Shown here: positions 1 through 9,790 of the stretch, one piece after another
Position numbering within the stretch: position 1 is the stretch's first letter
Layout of the letters: each line of letters begins with the position of its first letter
DNA from: Nocardia sp. NRRL S-836
Lineage (GTDB): Bacteria > Actinomycetota > Actinomycetes > Mycobacteriales > Pseudonocardiaceae
NCBI RefSeq assembly: GCF_001279525.1
Contig: NZ_LGDY01000036.1
Span: 89,189 to 153,188, forward strand
DNA length: 64,000 nt
Direction: 5' to 3'
Translations under genes and position numbers: made by a program
The notes under the pieces: generated by a model
Database searches by the model: none
What the model was told of the DNA's origin: nothing
The model's input: the letters and a program-made list of their open reading frames with translations, nothing else

Positions 1-2715
1 ATGCACCTGTTGTCCCTGGCGCGCAAGCAGGAGCGGGACGAGACCGAGGCCGCCGTCCGCAAGGCGGCCGATCTGCGCCACCGGCTGGCGGACGCGGGCG
101 CGGACCGGTCGGGGATCGCTGCGGAACTGGGTGAGCTGGCGGAGACCCTGGCCCGCCGGGGGCGGATGCAGGACGCCGTCGCCGCCGTCGAACGGGCGGT
201 CGAGGTCCACCTCGGTACCGGCGACCGCAGCGCCGCAGCCGACCTGATCGGCAGGTTCGGCGTCACCCTGGCGGGCGCCGGGCCACAGGAGGAGGCGGTC
301 ACAGCACACCAGCGGGCCGCCGCGCTCTACCGCGAGGACGGCAAGCGCAGCCTGGAAGCCATGGCACTGACCAACCTCAGCGCCGCGCTGGCAAAGCTGA
401 AGCGGGCGGAGGAGGCCGCCGACGCCGCCGGGCAGGCCGCGGCCGTCTACCGGGAGACCGGTGAGCAGCACCTCGAGTTCGCGGCGCTGACCAACCAGGC
501 CAACGCGCTGACAGCGGCCAAGCGGTTCGCCGAAGTCGTCCAGGTCAGCAGGCAGAACCTCGCGTTGCTCGACGAGCTCGGCGAGGACTTCTTCGAGACG
601 AGGATGCCCGGTGCCTCGGCGGGCCCACCGCTGCACAACCTCGGCAACGCCCTGCTGGAACTGGAACGGTTCGAGGAGTCACTCGACCCCAGCCGCCGCG
701 CCGCCGAGACCTACGTGGCACGTGCCAACTACGGCGGTGCGGCGGACTCGTTGACCAACCTCGGCCAAGCCCTCACCGAACTGCACCTGTACGAGGACGC
801 GATCAGCGCCTTCACGAAGGCCGCGGACCTCCAGGGCCGGACCGGCAGGGCCTCACACGAGGGCGAGGCGTTCGGGCGGCTCAGCGTCGCGCTCTACCAC
901 GCGGCACGCTACGAGGAGGCCTCCGCCGCGGCCCAGCAGTCCGCCGTCCTGCTCGGCCGGGCCGGTGACCACCACGGTGAGGCCCTGTCCCTGATCAACG
1001 TGGGCGCCGCCGCCGCGGAGGCCGGTCAGTTCGCCCAGGCGGCAGCCGCGTGCGGCAAGGCCGCCTCACTGTTCCGCAGGACCGGTGACCAGGGCCGGGA
1101 AGCGGACGCGCTGACCAACCAGAGCAAGGCGCTGGACAAAGCTCACCGTCACGAGGAAGCCGCCGCCATCTGCGAGCAGGCCGCCACCCTGTACCACGCA
1201 GTGGGCGACCCCAAGCGGGAACGCGCGCTCTTGCACGACCTCGGCGCACACCTGCGCGAACTGAAGCGCTATGCGGAGGCCGTCGCCGCCCACGAACGCG
1301 AGATCGCTCTCTGCCGGGAAACCGGCGAACGCGACGCGGAAGGCAAGGCGCTCATCGGCATCGGCCTCGCGCGGGCGTTCGACGACCGGTACGAGCAGTC
1401 CGTGATCGCCTGTCGGCAGGCCGTTGACGTCTACCGCGGCATCGGCGATCGAGGCGGTGAGGCGTTGGCGTTGCAGTGCCTCGGGGCGTCCGCCGCCGAG
1501 CTGGGCCACGTCGAGGAGGCCATCACCGCCCACCGGCTGGCCGCTGCCGCCTACCGCGACACGGGCGACCGGCGCGGTGAAGCCGCGATGTCGGGTGAGC
1601 TCGGCTCCGACCTGGGCAAGGCAGGCAGGTTCGCGGAGTCCGTGGTCGCGAGCGGCCGGGCCGCCGAGCTCTACCGGCAACTGGGCGACGGCGCCAAGGA
1701 GGCGCTCGCCCTGGTCAACGTCGGTCATGCTTTGCAGAGCGACGGGCGGGACGCGGAGTCCATCGCGGTCTGCGAACGCTCGGCGGCGCTCTTCCGCGAG
1801 CACGGCGACCGGCGCGGTGAGGGGGAGGCGTTGCGCAGGCTGAGCAGTGCCTTGGCTGCCACGGGCCAGCAGGGCGAGGCCATCGCCGCCGGACGGCGTT
1901 CCGTGCTCTGCTACCGGGAGTCGGGCGACGAGCGCGAGGAAGCCATCTCCAGCTACGCGCTCGGCAAGATCCTGCTGGACGCGCGGCTCTACGAGGACGC
2001 CGCCGCCGCGAACCGGCGCACCGCGGAGTTCATGCGGGACAACGGTGTTCCGTTCGTCGAGGCGTCCGCACTGCTCAACCTGTCCCGCGCGCTGCAAGCC
2101 CTGCACCGACTCGACGACCTCGTCGCCGTACTCACCCGTGCCGCCGCGCTCTACGAAGAACTCGACGACGGCGAGCGCAAGGGCCAGGCGAACTACCACC
2201 TCGGCGAAGCTCTCGTGGCGCTGCACCGGTACGACGAGGCCGCGCACGCCTATCACCGGGCGGCGGGCGCGTTCGGCGAGGTCGGTGAGCGCGACTACCA
2301 AGCCGCGGCGGTGTTCAACCTCAGCAAGGTCCTCGTGCGGGCGGGCCGCTACGAACAGGCGGCCGCCATCGGCATCGAAGCCGCCGCCGCGTACGGCCGG
2401 TCCGGTCCCGGTGATCCGGACCCGGAGGGCCAGGTGCTGTTCGAGATCGGTGCCGCGCTGGTGGAGGCGGGCCGACCGCGGGAGTCCGTCGCGGTGTTCC
2501 GGCGGTCTCTCGCGGTCTGCCAGGAGGTGGGAAACCGGGAACGGGAAGGCACCGCCCTGATGATGTTGGGTGCGGTCCTGGTCGACGCGGAGCAGTACGC
2601 CGAAGCAGTACGGGTGAACCAGCGGGCCGTCGAGTTCTGCCGCACGCTGGGAGACGCCCAGGGGTTCCAGCTGGCGGCAAGCCACCTCGACAAAGCCCTG
2701 CGCGGCCTGCGTTGA
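1..2715 (+). CDS. Large tetratricopeptide-repeat (TPR) protein, possibly 5'-truncated
   Basis: The 904-residue product is built almost entirely of about 22 helical repeats of roughly 40 residues. Each has the TPR pattern of a small residue, an aromatic and Ala-rich helices, with recurring phrases such as ALYRETGD and EALTNLS. No catalytic, DNA-binding or membrane segment is visible. Such repeats form superhelical protein-binding scaffolds. Actinomycetes often carry them as the C-terminal half of CHAT-protease or NB-ARC proteins, so an upstream domain may be missing. The first codon is the first base of the window and the protein starts inside a repeat-like helix, so the true start may lie upstream. 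The partner is unknown. Confidence 0.8.
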   Translation: MHLLSLARKQERDETEAAVRKAADLRHRLADAGADRSGIAAELGELAETLARRGRMQDAVAAVERAVEVHLGTGDRSAAADLIGRFGVTLAGAGPQEEAVTAHQRAAALYREDGKRSLEAMALTNLSAALAKLKRAEEAADAAGQAAAVYRETGEQHLEFAALTNQANALTAAKRFAEVVQVSRQNLALLDELGEDFFETRMPGASAGPPLHNLGNALLELERFEESLDPSRRAAETYVARANYGGAADSLTNLGQALTELHLYEDAISAFTKAADLQGRTGRASHEGEAFGRLSVALYHAARYEEASAAAQQSAVLLGRAGDHHGEALSLINVGAAAAEAGQFAQAAAACGKAASLFRRTGDQGREADALTNQSKALDKAHRHEEAAAICEQAATLYHAVGDPKRERALLHDLGAHLRELKRYAEAVAAHEREIALCRETGERDAEGKALIGIGLARAFDDRYEQSVIACRQAVDVYRGIGDRGGEALALQCLGASAAELGHVEEAITAHRLAAAAYRDTGDRRGEAAMSGELGSDLGKAGRFAESVVASGRAAELYRQLGDGAKEALALVNVGHALQSDGRDAESIAVCERSAALFREHGDRRGEGEALRRLSSALAATGQQGEAIAAGRRSVLCYRESGDEREEAISSYALGKILLDARLYEDAAAANRRTAEFMRDNGVPFVEASALLNLSRALQALHRLDDLVAVLTRAAALYEELDDGERKGQANYHLGEALVALHRYDEAAHAYHRAAGAFGEVGERDYQAAAVFNLSKVLVRAGRYEQAAAIGIEAAAAYGRSGPGDPDPEGQVLFEIGAALVEAGRPRESVAVFRRSLAVCQEVGNREREGTALMMLGAVLVDAEQYAEAVRVNQRAVEFCRTLGDAQGFQLAASHLDKALRGLR

Positions 2716-3307
2716 GAACTTCCAACGCGGTGGCGCGTCGCTGCACCATCAGCCGGGTTCTGAAGGAACGGAACCGCGTCCTCATCTGAGGAAACCCGGA
2801 ACATCAACGAGAAACCCTTCGGTGAAAAAACCTGCGCCCGACCGTCTGCGGTTGCGATCGGAAGAAGGCCGTGGCGAAGAATAGGTGGAATATTCGCTGT
2901 CGAGCAGGGAGACGCGTGGTGGCATCTCCCGTTCGGTGCGGCCCACTGCTCCTCGCAGGTGAACCGCTCATGAGGTGCCGTCACGGCGGCGGGGGATGAT
3001 CACTGCGCAGGCGCTCGCTCTTGGCCTGAGTCGTTCCCCGCTTTCCTCTGGCTGCGGCCGAGGTCCAATTGCCGCCTTTCGTCAACAATTGGAATAGCTG
3101 GGCGCGAAATTCACCTCATCGAAGCTTTTGTTCCCGGCGCGTTCCCGGTACGAAAGACATATCGCCTCCACGAGCCCTCGACCGCCGGGCCCGACGTTGA
3201 TTGCTTCCTCGCCGCACGTGCTGTGCCGGCGTGTTGTCCCGACCGTGCCGGCTCGCCGTGTGTGGCGTGGAACGTGGACACCGCTACCGCCAGTCCGAGG
3301 AGGATTC
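2716..3307. other. Intergenic region, no gene supported
   Basis: This roughly 590-base gap is somewhat less GC-rich than its flanks and has A-rich patches near 2795-2885 and 3070-3130. Those patches could hold the promoter of the downstream secreted glycine-rich protein. Short open frames here lack a convincing ribosome site or codon bias. I see no RNA gene or strong hairpin. Confidence 0.4.
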
Positions 3308-4042
3308 ATGTCACCTGTCGACTCAGTCGGTCGCTCTCGAAGAGGGGTGGCCGCAGCGGCGTTGACAGCGTTGTTCCTGCCGTTGACCGCGGTGACGCCC
3401 GCTCACGCGGCCTTGGTCAACACCTACACCAACCCCGGCAACTTCACCTTCACCGTGCCGGCCGGGACCACCGCCGTCACCGTGCACGTCGTCGGGGCCG
3501 GTGGTGGGGGCGGTGGCAGTGGCTGGGGGTTCTTCCCGGTTCCCGGGCCCGGCGGCGGTGGCGGCGGAGGCGGGGCGAACGCGACCTGCACGCTGGCCGT
3601 CACCGCGGGTGCCGTCCTGAAGATCGCGGTCGGTGCAGGTGGCGCCGGAGGCGGTCCGCGTGAGGGCGTCTACCAGGCCAAAGCCGGCGCGTACGGTGGG
3701 AGTTCCAGCATCACCATCGGTACGACCGTGCGGGCGAACGGCGGCGGTGGTCAGGGCGGGCAAGGCTCCCTCGGCGACAACACCGGCGGTGTCGGGGGCA
3801 ACGGGAGCAGCTCTGCGAGCTGCAGCGGCACGGTGGTCACCACAACTCCCGGCGCGAATGGCGGCACCGGAGGCAACGGTGTGCTGAGCAACGGCGGTGG
3901 TCCAGGCGGTGCGGCTGGTTCGACGGTGCCCGCCGAATGCGCGGCCGGCACCGGACGAGGGGGCAACGGCGCCAACGGTGGTGTGTTCAACGGGTTCACC
4001 GGCGACGTCGGCAGCAACGGCTGCGTCGTCCTCAGGTACTGA
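3308..4042 (+). CDS. Secreted glycine-rich protein
   Basis: The product is 244 residues. An N-terminal signal peptide (positively charged start, AAAALTALFLPL core, cleavage after AHA near residue 33) predicts export. The mature part opens with a beta-rich segment, FTFTVPAGTTAVTVHVVG, typical of the bacterial glycine-rich surface domain, followed by long Gly-rich stretches with Asn, Ser and scattered Cys. The ATG is chosen because an AGGAGG ribosome site lies just upstream and it places the signal peptide at the N terminus; the open frame extends further upstream but is unlikely to be used. No enzymatic motif is visible. A structural or cell-surface role is inferred only from composition. Confidence 0.75.
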   Translation: MSPVDSVGRSRRGVAAAALTALFLPLTAVTPAHAALVNTYTNPGNFTFTVPAGTTAVTVHVVGAGGGGGGSGWGFFPVPGPGGGGGGGGANATCTLAVTAGAVLKIAVGAGGAGGGPREGVYQAKAGAYGGSSSITIGTTVRANGGGGQGGQGSLGDNTGGVGGNGSSSASCSGTVVTTTPGANGGTGGNGVLSNGGGPGGAAGSTVPAECAAGTGRGGNGANGGVFNGFTGDVGSNGCVVLRY

Positions 4043-4371
4043 TCCGGCCCGGGTCGTCCGCGCAAGCGACTCGAAAGCGGTCCGCTGACCTCTCTCACGT
4101 CCCCGCCGGTGGGGTCAGCGGCACGGCCTGACTGATCAAGGTCCAGCGCGTGCTGGACACCCCCGTCCTTGACCCGGACCGCTGACTGTCCGCGTTGACG
4201 GGCCGGCAGGTGGTGGCGTGTTCGTCTCGGTGGTTGCTCGGTGCGGAATCGGCGGTGATCGGGTGGAGTGCGCGAGCAAATGGGTGCGGCCTCCCGGTCG
4301 GCGCTAATGCGCCTCCCCGTGGTGGACGAACAAACCGGTGTTCACCTTCCCCACCGAAAAGGAGCTCACGG
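4043..4371. other. Intergenic region with a terminator-like hairpin
   Basis: The gap between two secreted-protein genes contains one inverted repeat, listed separately, and otherwise no supported gene. The promoter of the next gene presumably lies in the last 150 bases. Confidence 0.4.
4082..4121 (+). terminator. Inverted repeat, probable terminator of the glycine-rich gene
   Basis: The 9-base arm CCGCTGACC at 4082-4090 is perfectly complementary to GGTCAGCGG at 4113-4121. A nested CCCC/GGGG pair lies in the loop. It sits 40 bases after the stop codon and lacks a T-tract, as is common in actinomycetes. Confidence 0.45.
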
Positions 4372-6084
4372 ATGACCACGCCTTCACCCGGTCGGCCTGG
4401 GCGCAGAGCGCTGCCGACGATCATCGCGGCGCTGACGGCCTTACCGCTGTCGTTCGCCCTCACCACCGCGCAACCCGCCTCCGCCGCACCCGGTGTGCCG
4501 CAGGCCCCGGTCGTGGTGTTCGCCGAGGACTTCGAGAACGGCCAGGGCGCCACACCCGTCCTGCTCACCGCCTACACCGGTGCCCCGCCGGTCGCGCAGA
4601 CCTACACCGCCGATCCGGCCTGGCTGACCGCCTGCAACGGATGGCTCGCGGCGGCGCAGCAGCCGGCCGCGCCGCCGCCCGGCAGCGGGTGCAGCGCAGG
4701 CAACTGGCAGGCGGTCCGCAACATGGCCGGGATCCTGGGGCAGTGGGCGGGCGGCGACCCGGCCGGCAACCACGCGGTCACCGCCTACACCGCGGCCGAC
4801 CCCGGAGCGGGCAAGGTGCAACTGCGCACCCAGCAGCCCATCCCGCTGCCCGAGCCCGACCGGTTCCTGACCTTCTCGGTGGACGCGGCCGAGCAGAACT
4901 GCTTCGCCAACCACGCGAAGTTCGAGTTCTACCTCCTCGACGGCGCGACCGCCGTACCCACCTTCACCACCCCGATCGAGCCCTGCGCCAACCCGTCGAC
5001 CGTCATCAACGGCACCGCCGTGGGCACCTACACCAGCGACCGGCCCGTGCTGTTCGGCGGCTCCTCGGTCGGCGTGCAGCTGCTCAACGCCCAGGGCAGC
5101 GGCATCGGCAACGACGCGGCGTTCGACAACGTCCGCGTCCTGGACGTCACCCCGCAGCTCGACGTCGGCTACAGCCCGTCCCCGGTCGAGGTCGGGCAGA
5201 CCGCCACGCTGGTCTTCACCGTCACCAACACCAGCGAGCTGGCGGTCAAGGACGGGTGGTCGTTCACCGCGAACCTCCCCGCGGGCCTGACCGCCACCGC
5301 CCAGCCCACCACCGACTGCACCGACGCCACCACCTCCACCGCCGCCGGCACGGTCACCGCCACCGGCGCCCTGGCCACCGGCCAGGTCTCGTGCACGATC
5401 ACCGTCACGGTCACCGCCGCCCACACCGGCACCTACACGACCTGCGCCACCGACGTCACCGCACGCGCCGGCCTCAACGCGCCGGGCTGCGCCTCGATCC
5501 GCTTCACCGCGCCGGTGCTGGTGTTCGACGCCCACGCACACGGCGGCAAGCTGACCGCTCCGCTGGTCGGCGTCGGCCCGCTGGCGCCGTCCGACCTGAG
5601 CTGCACCACCCAACCGGGTCTCGACCAGGACCAGCTCCTCGGCGCGACCCTGCCGGGGATCGGCTCGCTGGGGGTCATCGACACCGAGGCCCGCGGCGTG
5701 GTCGGCGGCGACGGCGAGCGCACCGTCAGCGCGTGGGCCCGCACCGCCAAGGTCTCGTTGCTGAACGGTCTGATCACCGCCGACGAGATCCGCGCCCGTG
5801 CCACCGCGGACGAGGACGGCACCGGCGCCGTCACCACCGCCGGCCAGGTCGAGCTGGTCAACCTGCGGATCAACGGCGTCCCCGTGGTCGACCCCGCGGT
5901 CGGCCTCACCATCACCATCCCGCTGGTGGCCACGGTCGTGGTCAACGAACAACGTCCGCTGGCGGGTGGCGCCGGCATCGCGGTCAACGCCCTGCACGTC
6001 CGCCTGCTCAGCGGTGTCGACCTCGTCGTCAGCCACGCGCGGGTCACCCTCACCCGCCCAGGCATCCCCTGCCCGGTCAATTGA
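4372..6084 (+). CDS. Secreted choice-of-anchor P family protein with DUF11-like domain
   Basis: The 570-residue exported protein has a signal peptide in its first 35 residues (RRALPTIIAALTALPLSFAL, then ASA). Residues about 45-255 form a lectin- or adhesin-like beta domain with paired Cys. Residues about 260-375 form a DUF11-like immunoglobulin fold (VEVGQTATLVFTVTN, NLPAGLT, CTITVTVTA). The C-terminal 190 residues (GGKLTAPLVGVGPLAPSDLS onward) match the choice-of-anchor P pattern of actinobacterial surface proteins. The ATG follows an AAGGAG ribosome site; the upstream open-frame extension would displace the signal peptide. It is probably displayed on or released from the cell. The ligand is unknown. 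Confidence 0.75.
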   Translation: MTTPSPGRPGRRALPTIIAALTALPLSFALTTAQPASAAPGVPQAPVVVFAEDFENGQGATPVLLTAYTGAPPVAQTYTADPAWLTACNGWLAAAQQPAAPPPGSGCSAGNWQAVRNMAGILGQWAGGDPAGNHAVTAYTAADPGAGKVQLRTQQPIPLPEPDRFLTFSVDAAEQNCFANHAKFEFYLLDGATAVPTFTTPIEPCANPSTVINGTAVGTYTSDRPVLFGGSSVGVQLLNAQGSGIGNDAAFDNVRVLDVTPQLDVGYSPSPVEVGQTATLVFTVTNTSELAVKDGWSFTANLPAGLTATAQPTTDCTDATTSTAAGTVTATGALATGQVSCTITVTVTAAHTGTYTTCATDVTARAGLNAPGCASIRFTAPVLVFDAHAHGGKLTAPLVGVGPLAPSDLSCTTQPGLDQDQLLGATLPGIGSLGVIDTEARGVVGGDGERTVSAWARTAKVSLLNGLITADEIRARATADEDGTGAVTTAGQVELVNLRINGVPVVDPAVGLTITIPLVATVVVNEQRPLAGGAGIAVNALHVRLLSGVDLVVSHARVTLTRPGIPCPVN

Positions 6085-6481
6085 CAGTTCTGGGCTGGTG
6101 AGGTCGTTCGGCATTTGAACGGAAGGCGCTTCTGCGCGTTCCACCGGCAGTTTCGCAGGCTGAGCCCGAGCTGGGTTCGGTATCGCGCAATTGCTCCGGA
6201 CGGGGTACCCGGTCGCGGAGTCGATACCTCCGGCAGAGGAAGACGATCATTGATCGGTCACCGAGAATTCGCTCTGCGACCGGTGCGAACTCGACCCTTT
6301 AGGCTGTTCGAGCACATTCCACGGGACAACGACTAACGACGTCAAGGAACCGCTCTCACAGCTGAGGTAGCCTCGGCGAAGATCCAACGTCGCTCGCGAC
6401 GACCGGCGTCGTGCACATCGGCGTCGCGCATCGGCGTGCCGTGGCGATCGAGCCACCGTGATGGGGGAACGGGAGCTTGAC
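6085..6481. other. Intergenic region upstream of the SARP regulator
   Basis: About 400 bases with lower GC around 6240-6370 (for example the stretch near 6310-6360). This is the likely promoter region of the downstream SARP gene. No coding frame, RNA gene or convincing operator repeat was seen. Confidence 0.35.
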
Positions 6482-9400
6482 ATGGGGCTTGGGCTGCTCG
6501 GGCCGGTCGAGTTGGTCCTGGACGGCCGGTCGCTGGAGCTGGGCGGCCCGCGGCAGCGGGTCGTGCTGGCGGTCCTCGGGCTCAACGCCAACCGGGTGGT
6601 GCCGGTCGAGCAGCTGATCGACGCCGTGTGGGGCACGGCTCCGCCGTCGACGGCGCGGGGACAGATCCAGATCTCCATCTCGTTGCTGCGCAAGCTGTTC
6701 GCCGACGCCGGTCGGTCAGACGTGATCGTGACCCGCCCGCCGGGGTACGTGTTGCGGCTCGGTGCCGAGGAGGTGGACAGCCTCCGGTTCGGTGAGCTCG
6801 TGGCGGCGTCGCGGGAGCTGGCCGAGAGCGGGAAGCCCGTCGACGCGGCGGCGACGTTGCGCGAAGCGCTCGGGTTGTGGCGGGGGCCCGCGTTGGCGGA
6901 CCTCCCCAGCGACCTGGTGCAGCGCAGCGCCACCGTGCTGGAGGAGCAGCGGCTGGCCGCGATCGAGGCCCGCACCCGGCTCGACCTGGCGCTCGGGCGG
7001 CACCGCGAGGTGGTCGTCGAGCTGCGGGCGCTGGTGGCCGAGCACCCGTTGCGGGAAGGGCTGTACGGGCTGCTGATGCTCGCGCTGTACCGGACCGGCC
7101 GCCAGGCCGAGGCGCTGGAGGTGGGACGGCGTGCACGCGCGGTCCTGATCGAGGAGGTGGGGCTGGAGCCCGGCCCGGAGCTGCGGGACCTGGAGCAGGC
7201 GATTCTGCGCCGCGACGCGGCCCTCGGTGTGCCGGAGTCACCGCTGCCGGTCGGTTCGCCGGCCCCGCCCGCGCCCGCCGCCGGTGAACGGTCGGCTCTG
7301 GGCGTGGTGCCGCGGCAGCTGCCGGCCAGCATCGCGGACTTCACCGGCCGCGAGGAGCAGCTGGACGAGATCATGCGGCTGCTGGACGTGGACGAGGACA
7401 AGCGCTGGAGCATGCCGATCATCGCCATCTCCGGCAAGGGCGGCGTCGGCAAGTCCACGCTCGCGGCCCGCGCGGCCCACCAGTTGAGCAGCCGCTACCC
7501 GGACGGCCAGCTGTACGCCGACATGGGGGCGGCCAGCGACAACGACCACACGGCCAAGCTGCTCGCGCGGTTCCTCCGGGCGCTGGGGGTCGCCGGCTCG
7601 GCGGTGCCCGACGACGTGGAGGAACGCACCGAGCTGTACCGCAGCAAGCTGTCCGGCAAGCGCCTGCTGCTCGTGCTGGACGGCGTTTCCGACGAGTCGC
7701 AGGTCCGGCCGCTGCTGCCGGGCAGTCCGTCGTGTGCGGTGATCGTGACGAGCCGGGTCCGCCTGAGCGGGCTGCCGGGGGTCCGGCAGCTCGACGTCGA
7801 CGTGTTCGACGTGGCGAGGTCGCTGGGACTGCTGAACCGGATCATCGGTCCGGAAAGGGTCGGGGCCGAGCCGGACGCCGCGGTGGAACTGGCCCGGTTG
7901 TGCGGTGGACTGCCGCTGGCCCTGCGCATCGCGGGCGCGCGGCTGGTGTCCCGGCCGCACTGGCGGTTGCGCGGGCTGGTCCGGCGGCTGCACGACGAGG
8001 CGCGGCGGCTGGACGAGTTCGCCCACCACGGGCTGGAGCTGCGGCCGACGTTCGAGATCACCCACCGGGTGCTCGGCGAGCAGGCCCGGCGGCTGTTCCG
8101 GCTGTGCTCGCTGGTCACGGCGCCCGACTTCCCGGGGTGGACGGCCGCCGCACTGCTGGACACCACCGCGGCGGAGGCCGAGGAGGTGCTGGAGAGCCTG
8201 GTCGACGCCCAGTTGGTGGACACCGTCCAGTACGGGGAGGCGTCACCGCGCTACCGGCTGCACGACTTGATCAGGGTCTATGCCGCTGAGCGGTTGCAGC
8301 AGGACACCACGGAGGAGGAGCGGACCGGCGCGCTCGGACGGGTGCTGGGCGGCTGGCTGGCGCTGGCCGAGGAGGCGCACCGGCGCGAGTACGGCGGCGA
8401 CTACACCATCCTGCACGGCACCGCGCGCCGGTGGCACCCCGGCGTCGCCGAGCTCGACGACCACCTCGGCGAGCCCGCGCACTGGTGGGAGGCGGAGCGC
8501 CGGGCCCTGGTGGCGGCGGTCCGGCAGGCCGCCGAGGCCGGGTTGGACGAGCTGTGCTGGGACCTCGCCCTGACCTCCGTCACGTTGTTCGAGGCCAAGG
8601 GGTACTTCGACGACTGGATGGAGTGCTCCGGGCTCGCCCACGAGGCGGCCCGGCAGGCGGGCAACCGGCTCGGGATGGCCGCGACGCGGTACTCCCTCGG
8701 AACGCTCCACATGTTCCAGGCCCGGCTCGACGACGCGGAGGAGTGCTTCACGGCCGCGCTGGAGCTGTTCGACGCGGTGGGCGACGAGCACGGCCGGGCG
8801 CTGGTGCTGCGGAACTACGCGCACGTCCACGGGCTCCGCGGCGACACCGTCGCGATGATGGCCAAGTACCTCGAAGCGCTGGCGGTGTTGCGGGCGGTGG
8901 GCGACCGGATCGGCGAGGCGCACGTCCTGCGCAGCATCGCCAAGCACCGGGTCGACGAGGGTGACACCGAGAGCGCGGCCCGCCTGCTGGACCAGGCGCT
9001 GACGATCACCAGGGAGACCGGCTGCCTGCGGGTCGAGGCGCAGGTGGAGCACAGGTTCGCCGAACTGCACCTGGCCACCGGCCAGCTCGAGGCCGCCCGG
9101 GACGCGTTGCACCGCGTGCTGCGCATCGTGCGTGACAACGGCGACCGGATCGGCGAGGTCTACGCCGTGCACGGTCTGGGACTGCTCCGGCAGCGCGAGG
9201 GACGGCTGGACAACGCCGACACGACGCTCGTGAACGCGCTGCAGCTGGCCCAGCGGGTGGGGGAGCGGTTGATCGAGGCCAGGTCCCGGTACTCGCTCGG
9301 CGAGATCGCGCTCGCCCGTGCCGACGTGGACGGGGGCGCGGCGCACCTGGAGGCGGCCCTGCAGCTCTTCGACGAGCTCGGATCGGCGCTGTGGCAGGCC

Positions 9401-9559
9401 AAGACGCTCGCGTTGCTGGCGGAGCACTCCGACGGCGCGGCGGCGCGGGAGCGGGTCGAGCAGGCCCTCGTGCTCCTGGCCGGCATCGAGTCCGCCGAGG
9501 CGGTCCAGCTCGTGGCGCGGTTGCGCGAGCGGTCCGCCTGCCGGTCCGTCGTGGGGTGA
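6482..9559 (+). CDS. AfsR/SARP-type transcriptional regulator (wHTH-BTAD-NB-ARC-TPR)
   Basis: About 1025 residues. Residues 1-95 form an OmpR-like winged helix (LGPVEL, RQRVVLAVLGLNANRVV), and 95-245 the bacterial transcriptional activation domain typical of SARPs. An NB-ARC ATPase follows, with the P-loop GKGGVGKST near residue 318 and LLLVLDGVSD as Walker B. The last 370 residues are TPR-like helices. This is the full AfsR architecture, which normally activates secondary-metabolite operons by binding direct repeats at promoters. ATG 6482 is preferred because GGGAG lies just upstream and the family begins with LG-PVE at this point; GTG 6458 and ATG 6461 are in-frame alternatives. It lies just before biosynthetic locus B and is a candidate activator of it. 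Confidence 0.88.
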   Translation: MGLGLLGPVELVLDGRSLELGGPRQRVVLAVLGLNANRVVPVEQLIDAVWGTAPPSTARGQIQISISLLRKLFADAGRSDVIVTRPPGYVLRLGAEEVDSLRFGELVAASRELAESGKPVDAAATLREALGLWRGPALADLPSDLVQRSATVLEEQRLAAIEARTRLDLALGRHREVVVELRALVAEHPLREGLYGLLMLALYRTGRQAEALEVGRRARAVLIEEVGLEPGPELRDLEQAILRRDAALGVPESPLPVGSPAPPAPAAGERSALGVVPRQLPASIADFTGREEQLDEIMRLLDVDEDKRWSMPIIAISGKGGVGKSTLAARAAHQLSSRYPDGQLYADMGAASDNDHTAKLLARFLRALGVAGSAVPDDVEERTELYRSKLSGKRLLLVLDGVSDESQVRPLLPGSPSCAVIVTSRVRLSGLPGVRQLDVDVFDVARSLGLLNRIIGPERVGAEPDAAVELARLCGGLPLALRIAGARLVSRPHWRLRGLVRRLHDEARRLDEFAHHGLELRPTFEITHRVLGEQARRLFRLCSLVTAPDFPGWTAAALLDTTAAEAEEVLESLVDAQLVDTVQYGEASPRYRLHDLIRVYAAERLQQDTTEEERTGALGRVLGGWLALAEEAHRREYGGDYTILHGTARRWHPGVAELDDHLGEPAHWWEAERRALVAAVRQAAEAGLDELCWDLALTSVTLFEAKGYFDDWMECSGLAHEAARQAGNRLGMAATRYSLGTLHMFQARLDDAEECFTAALELFDAVGDEHGRALVLRNYAHVHGLRGDTVAMMAKYLEALAVLRAVGDRIGEAHVLRSIAKHRVDEGDTESAARLLDQALTITRETGCLRVEAQVEHRFAELHLATGQLEAARDALHRVLRIVRDNGDRIGEVYAVHGLGLLRQREGRLDNADTTLVNALQLAQRVGERLIEARSRYSLGEIALARADVDGGAAHLEAALQLFDELGSALWQAKTLALLAEHSDGAAARERVEQALVLLAGIESAEAVQLVARLRERSACRSVVG

Positions 9560-9575
9560 CCCGGCTGACCACGTG

Positions 9576-9608
9576 ACGGCCCGGCGTGGGTTCCGCCAGC
9601 CGGGCCGT
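9576..9608. terminator. Bidirectional hairpin terminator
   Basis: The perfect 10-base inverted repeat ACGGCCCGGC / GCCGGGCCGT has a 13-base loop. It lies between the stop codons of two convergent genes (the SARP regulator on plus and a small exported peptide on minus) and would serve both. Confidence 0.65.
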
Positions 9609-9625
9609 TGCGTCGATCGATCCGC

Positions 9626-9790
9626 TCACCAGTGCGTGTCGTCCACGCACATCTGCAGCTTGTCACTCCAGTGGGTGTCCGGCGGGCACTGCACGGCCGC
9701 AGCGGCCGTCGAGGCCGCGAGGACGGCCGCCGCAGGACCGGCGGTGACGGCCACACCGACCACGACCGCGGTGAGCAGGGACTTCAGCAC
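9626..9790 (-). CDS. Small exported peptide with two Cys and a repeated DTHW motif
   Basis: The 54-residue product starts at a GTG with an AAGGAG site 7 bases upstream. Residues 1-32 are an Ala/Val-rich signal peptide (KSLLTAVVVGVAVTAG). The mature tail of about 22 residues is QCPPDTHWSDKLQMCVDDTHW. It has one Cys pair and the tetrapeptide DTHW twice, the second copy ending the protein. Small Cys-Trp tails of this kind occur in actinobacterial secreted hypothetical proteins. It is divergent from biosynthetic operon B and convergent with the SARP regulator. The function is unknown; a signalling or surface role is speculation. Confidence 0.6.
   Translation of the reverse strand: MLKSLLTAVVVGVAVTAGPAAAVLAASTAAAAVQCPPDTHWSDKLQMCVDDTHW

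Noticed and set aside
1066..2685. Long open frame (539 codons) on the minus strand of the TPR gene
   Set aside because: It is antisense to a strongly repetitive real coding frame; high-GC third positions create such shadows, and no motif is present.
3320..4040. Glycine-rich repeats as a PE-PGRS-like mycobacterial protein
   Set aside because: There is a normal signal peptide and no PE domain; Gly-rich composition alone does not support that family.
4338..6101. 587-codon frame overlapping the choice-of-anchor P gene on the same strand
   Set aside because: The product is an Arg/His/Pro-rich string typical of a +1/+2 shadow, while the other frame has a signal peptide and recognisable domains.
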